The position numbers and the translations under genes were made by a program. The notes beneath the pieces were generated by a model, which saw nothing but the letters and a program-made list of their open reading frames with translations, had not been told where the DNA came from and made no database searches. A stretch of 5,654 bases of DNA. Origin: Dehalococcoidales bacterium. Lineage in GTDB: Bacteria; Chloroflexota; Dehalococcoidia; Dehalococcoidales; Fen-1064. Numbering within the stretch: position 1 is the first letter of the stretch; the number at the start of each line of letters is the position of its first letter. The stretch is taken from assembly GCA_028713395.1 (NCBI GenBank), contig JAQTOJ010000134.1:1-5654 (forward strand), given 5' to 3'. Positions 4,724 to 5,654 of the stretch are shown piece by piece.

Positions 4724-5230
4724 CTAGTTTTTAGCCTGTTGGTATCTAGCATACGCCTGATTGATCGTTTGCACGGCGGCGTTCCGTTCTTCCCAACCTA
4801 AAATACCCACTTTTTTAGATTCCAGTTCTTTATATACCGCAAAGAAATGCTCGATTTCCTTTAATAAATGCGGCGGCATATCTCTGAGCGATCTTAAGTG
4901 ATTCCAGTTGGGATCCGCCACCGGCACACAAATTATTTTTTCATCAGGGCCTTTCTCGTCCACCATTTTGAACATGCCGATAGGTTTGGCTTCGATGATG
5001 CAACCGGGGAAAGTGGGTTCCCAGACCAGCACCAGGGCATCCAGTCCGTCCCCGTCTTCACCCAGCGTATCTAAAATGAAGCCATAGTCACTGGGGTAGT
5101 GCATCGCGGAGAACAGCATTCGGTCGAACTTGAGCCGCTTGTTCACCTTATCGTATTCATATTTATTGCGGCTGCCTTTAGGGATTTCTATCATCACCGT
5201 CACGGTAATATCTGATGTATTGGTAACCAT
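4724..5230 (-). CDS. ppa: Inorganic pyrophosphatase, family I
   Basis: A complete 168-residue soluble enzyme that hydrolyses pyrophosphate to two phosphates with Mg2+, pulling forward DNA, RNA, protein and lipid synthesis. Matched by eye to the E. coli enzyme, the active-site residues are all present: E15 (E20), K23 (K29), E25 (E31), R37 (R43), Y45 and Y49 (Y51, Y55), D59, D61 and D64 in GEDGDGLD (D65, D67, D70), D91, D96 and K98 (D97, D102, K104), and Y133-K134 (Y141, K142). The length is normal for the bacterial soluble form. AAAGGAGG is 5 nt before the ATG, a strong ribosome site, and a TATAAT lies at 5266-5261. It is a single-gene unit, convergent with the pentapeptide gene; no clear terminator lies in the 27 bp between them. 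Confidence 0.97.
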   Translation of the reverse strand: MVTNTSDITVTVMIEIPKGSRNKYEYDKVNKRLKFDRMLFSAMHYPSDYGFILDTLGEDGDGLDALVLVWEPTFPGCIIEAKPIGMFKMVDEKGPDEKIICVPVADPNWNHLRSLRDMPPHLLKEIEHFFAVYKELESKKVGILGWEERNAAVQTINQAYARYQQAKN

Positions 5231-5260
5231 GGAAGCCTCCTTTCAGGGGGGTGTACTAAC

Positions 5261-5266
5261 ATTATA
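5261..5266 (-). promoter_or_regulatory. ppa: -10 element (TATAAT) of ppa
   Basis: A perfect TATAAT on the minus strand gives a predicted leader of about 24 nt containing the AAAGGAGG site. No good -35 hexamer is seen at 16-18 nt spacing, so the promoter may rely on other contacts or an activator. Confidence 0.5.
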
Positions 5267-5345
5267 ACGGTTTTGGTTACTAAGAACCGGCTTTACATAA
5301 AACACCGATAACCGGGTCCCGTATCAAGTCCTGGATGCGAAAATT

Positions 5346-5379
5346 AAAAGAAGCGGGGAACAAAATCCCCGCTTCTTTT
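5346..5379 (-). terminator. Terminator of the downstream-coded SDR gene, likely bidirectional
   Basis: A 14-bp perfect stem (5346-5359 with 5366-5379; core GAAGCGGGGA/TCCCCGCTTC) closes an ACAAAA loop. The stem's own A and T ends supply a T-run on both strands. It lies 64 bp past the stop of the minus-strand SDR and before the ppa promoter. No plus-strand gene reads into it here, so the minus-strand role is the natural one. The rest of the 5231-5443 gap holds the ppa promoter and nothing else I recognise. Confidence 0.88.
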
Positions 5380-5443
5380 TAAGATGCGGATTTCTAAATA
5401 GTACGTTTTGTATTGATTATTGTAAATGGTTTATTTTCGCTAT

Positions 5444-5654
5444 TTAGGCATGCGCCATCAGAGCGCCGTCCACGTACATGAATTGCCCGGTGGTAAAGTG
5501 GGTGGCATCTGATGCCAGGTAAACAATCACGGGCGCAATATCGTCCGGAAGCCCGTAGTGTTTGGCGGGAATATAACGCGCCATGGTGTCATTCTGGTCG
5601 AAGGCTTCTTTTTTATCTTCTTTGAACCAGCCGGTGCCCACGGCATTTACCGTC
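5444..5654 (-). CDS. FabG-type short-chain dehydrogenase/reductase, C-terminal part (5' end beyond window)
   Basis: The frame is open to the window edge and gives the last 69 residues. It begins TVNAVGTGWF, the conserved post-catalytic segment (usually VNAVxPGxx; here Thr replaces the Pro). It then has a short variable substrate loop, GLPDDIAPVIVYLASD and TTGQFMYVDGAL, the hallmark end of classical SDRs with a dinucleotide cofactor. The catalytic Ser-Tyr-Lys and the glycine-rich motif would lie outside the window, so substrate and cofactor preference cannot be judged. A GTG at 5641-5639 could be mistaken for a start, but the sequence upstream of it continues the family pattern. The YLASD...VDGA end is much closer to FabG-like reductases than to the DltE-like SDR at 199-951, so the two are not recent duplicates. 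Confidence 0.9.
   Translation of the reverse strand, partial: TVNAVGTGWFKEDKKEAFDQNDTMARYIPAKHYGLPDDIAPVIVYLASDATHFTTGQFMYVDGALMAHA

Overview
This window is an ordinary-looking bacterial chromosome segment of moderate GC, with genes packed on both strands, AT-rich TATAAT-type -10 elements and purine-rich ribosome binding sites. A TatA-like tail, a mycoredoxin-type glutaredoxin, a family I pyrophosphatase and a divergent crotonase are together compatible with a Chloroflexota (Dehalococcoidia-like) or actinobacterial-like genome. That placement is inferred from protein style only and is weak.

Layout, left to right: the 3' end of a TatA-like gene (+) with a tight terminator; a DltE-type short-chain dehydrogenase (+); a convergent NTF2-like protein (-); a small CPDC glutaredoxin/mycoredoxin (+), divergent from the NTF2-like gene; a RelE-type toxin and ribbon-helix-helix antitoxin operon (-) with an operator-like inverted repeat; a second, orphan copy of the last 52 bp of the glutaredoxin gene; a zinc-ribbon/DUF2007/zinc-ribbon protein (-) with a near-consensus promoter; a crotonase-superfamily protein (+); an intergenic stretch with three hairpins; a pentapeptide-repeat protein (+) that looks leaderless; inorganic pyrophosphatase (-); a bidirectional-looking terminator; and the C-terminal part of a FabG-type short-chain dehydrogenase (-) cut by the window edge.

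Most genes look like independent single-gene transcription units rather than one pathway. The only clear functional pair is the toxin-antitoxin operon. The most notable structural feature is that this operon lies between two near-identical copies (50 of 52 bases) of the glutaredoxin 3' end. This looks like a small insertion that rebuilt the gene end, or like the scar of a gene duplication. Other points of interest are a crotonase lacking both hydratase glutamates and the PGxGGTQRL loop, a -10 box placed so that transcription should begin at the ATG of the pentapeptide gene, and a DUF2007 domain between two zinc ribbons. I see no CRISPR array, rRNA, tRNA, integrase or transposase. No complete new multi-gene system is evident beyond the repeat-flanked toxin-antitoxin cassette.
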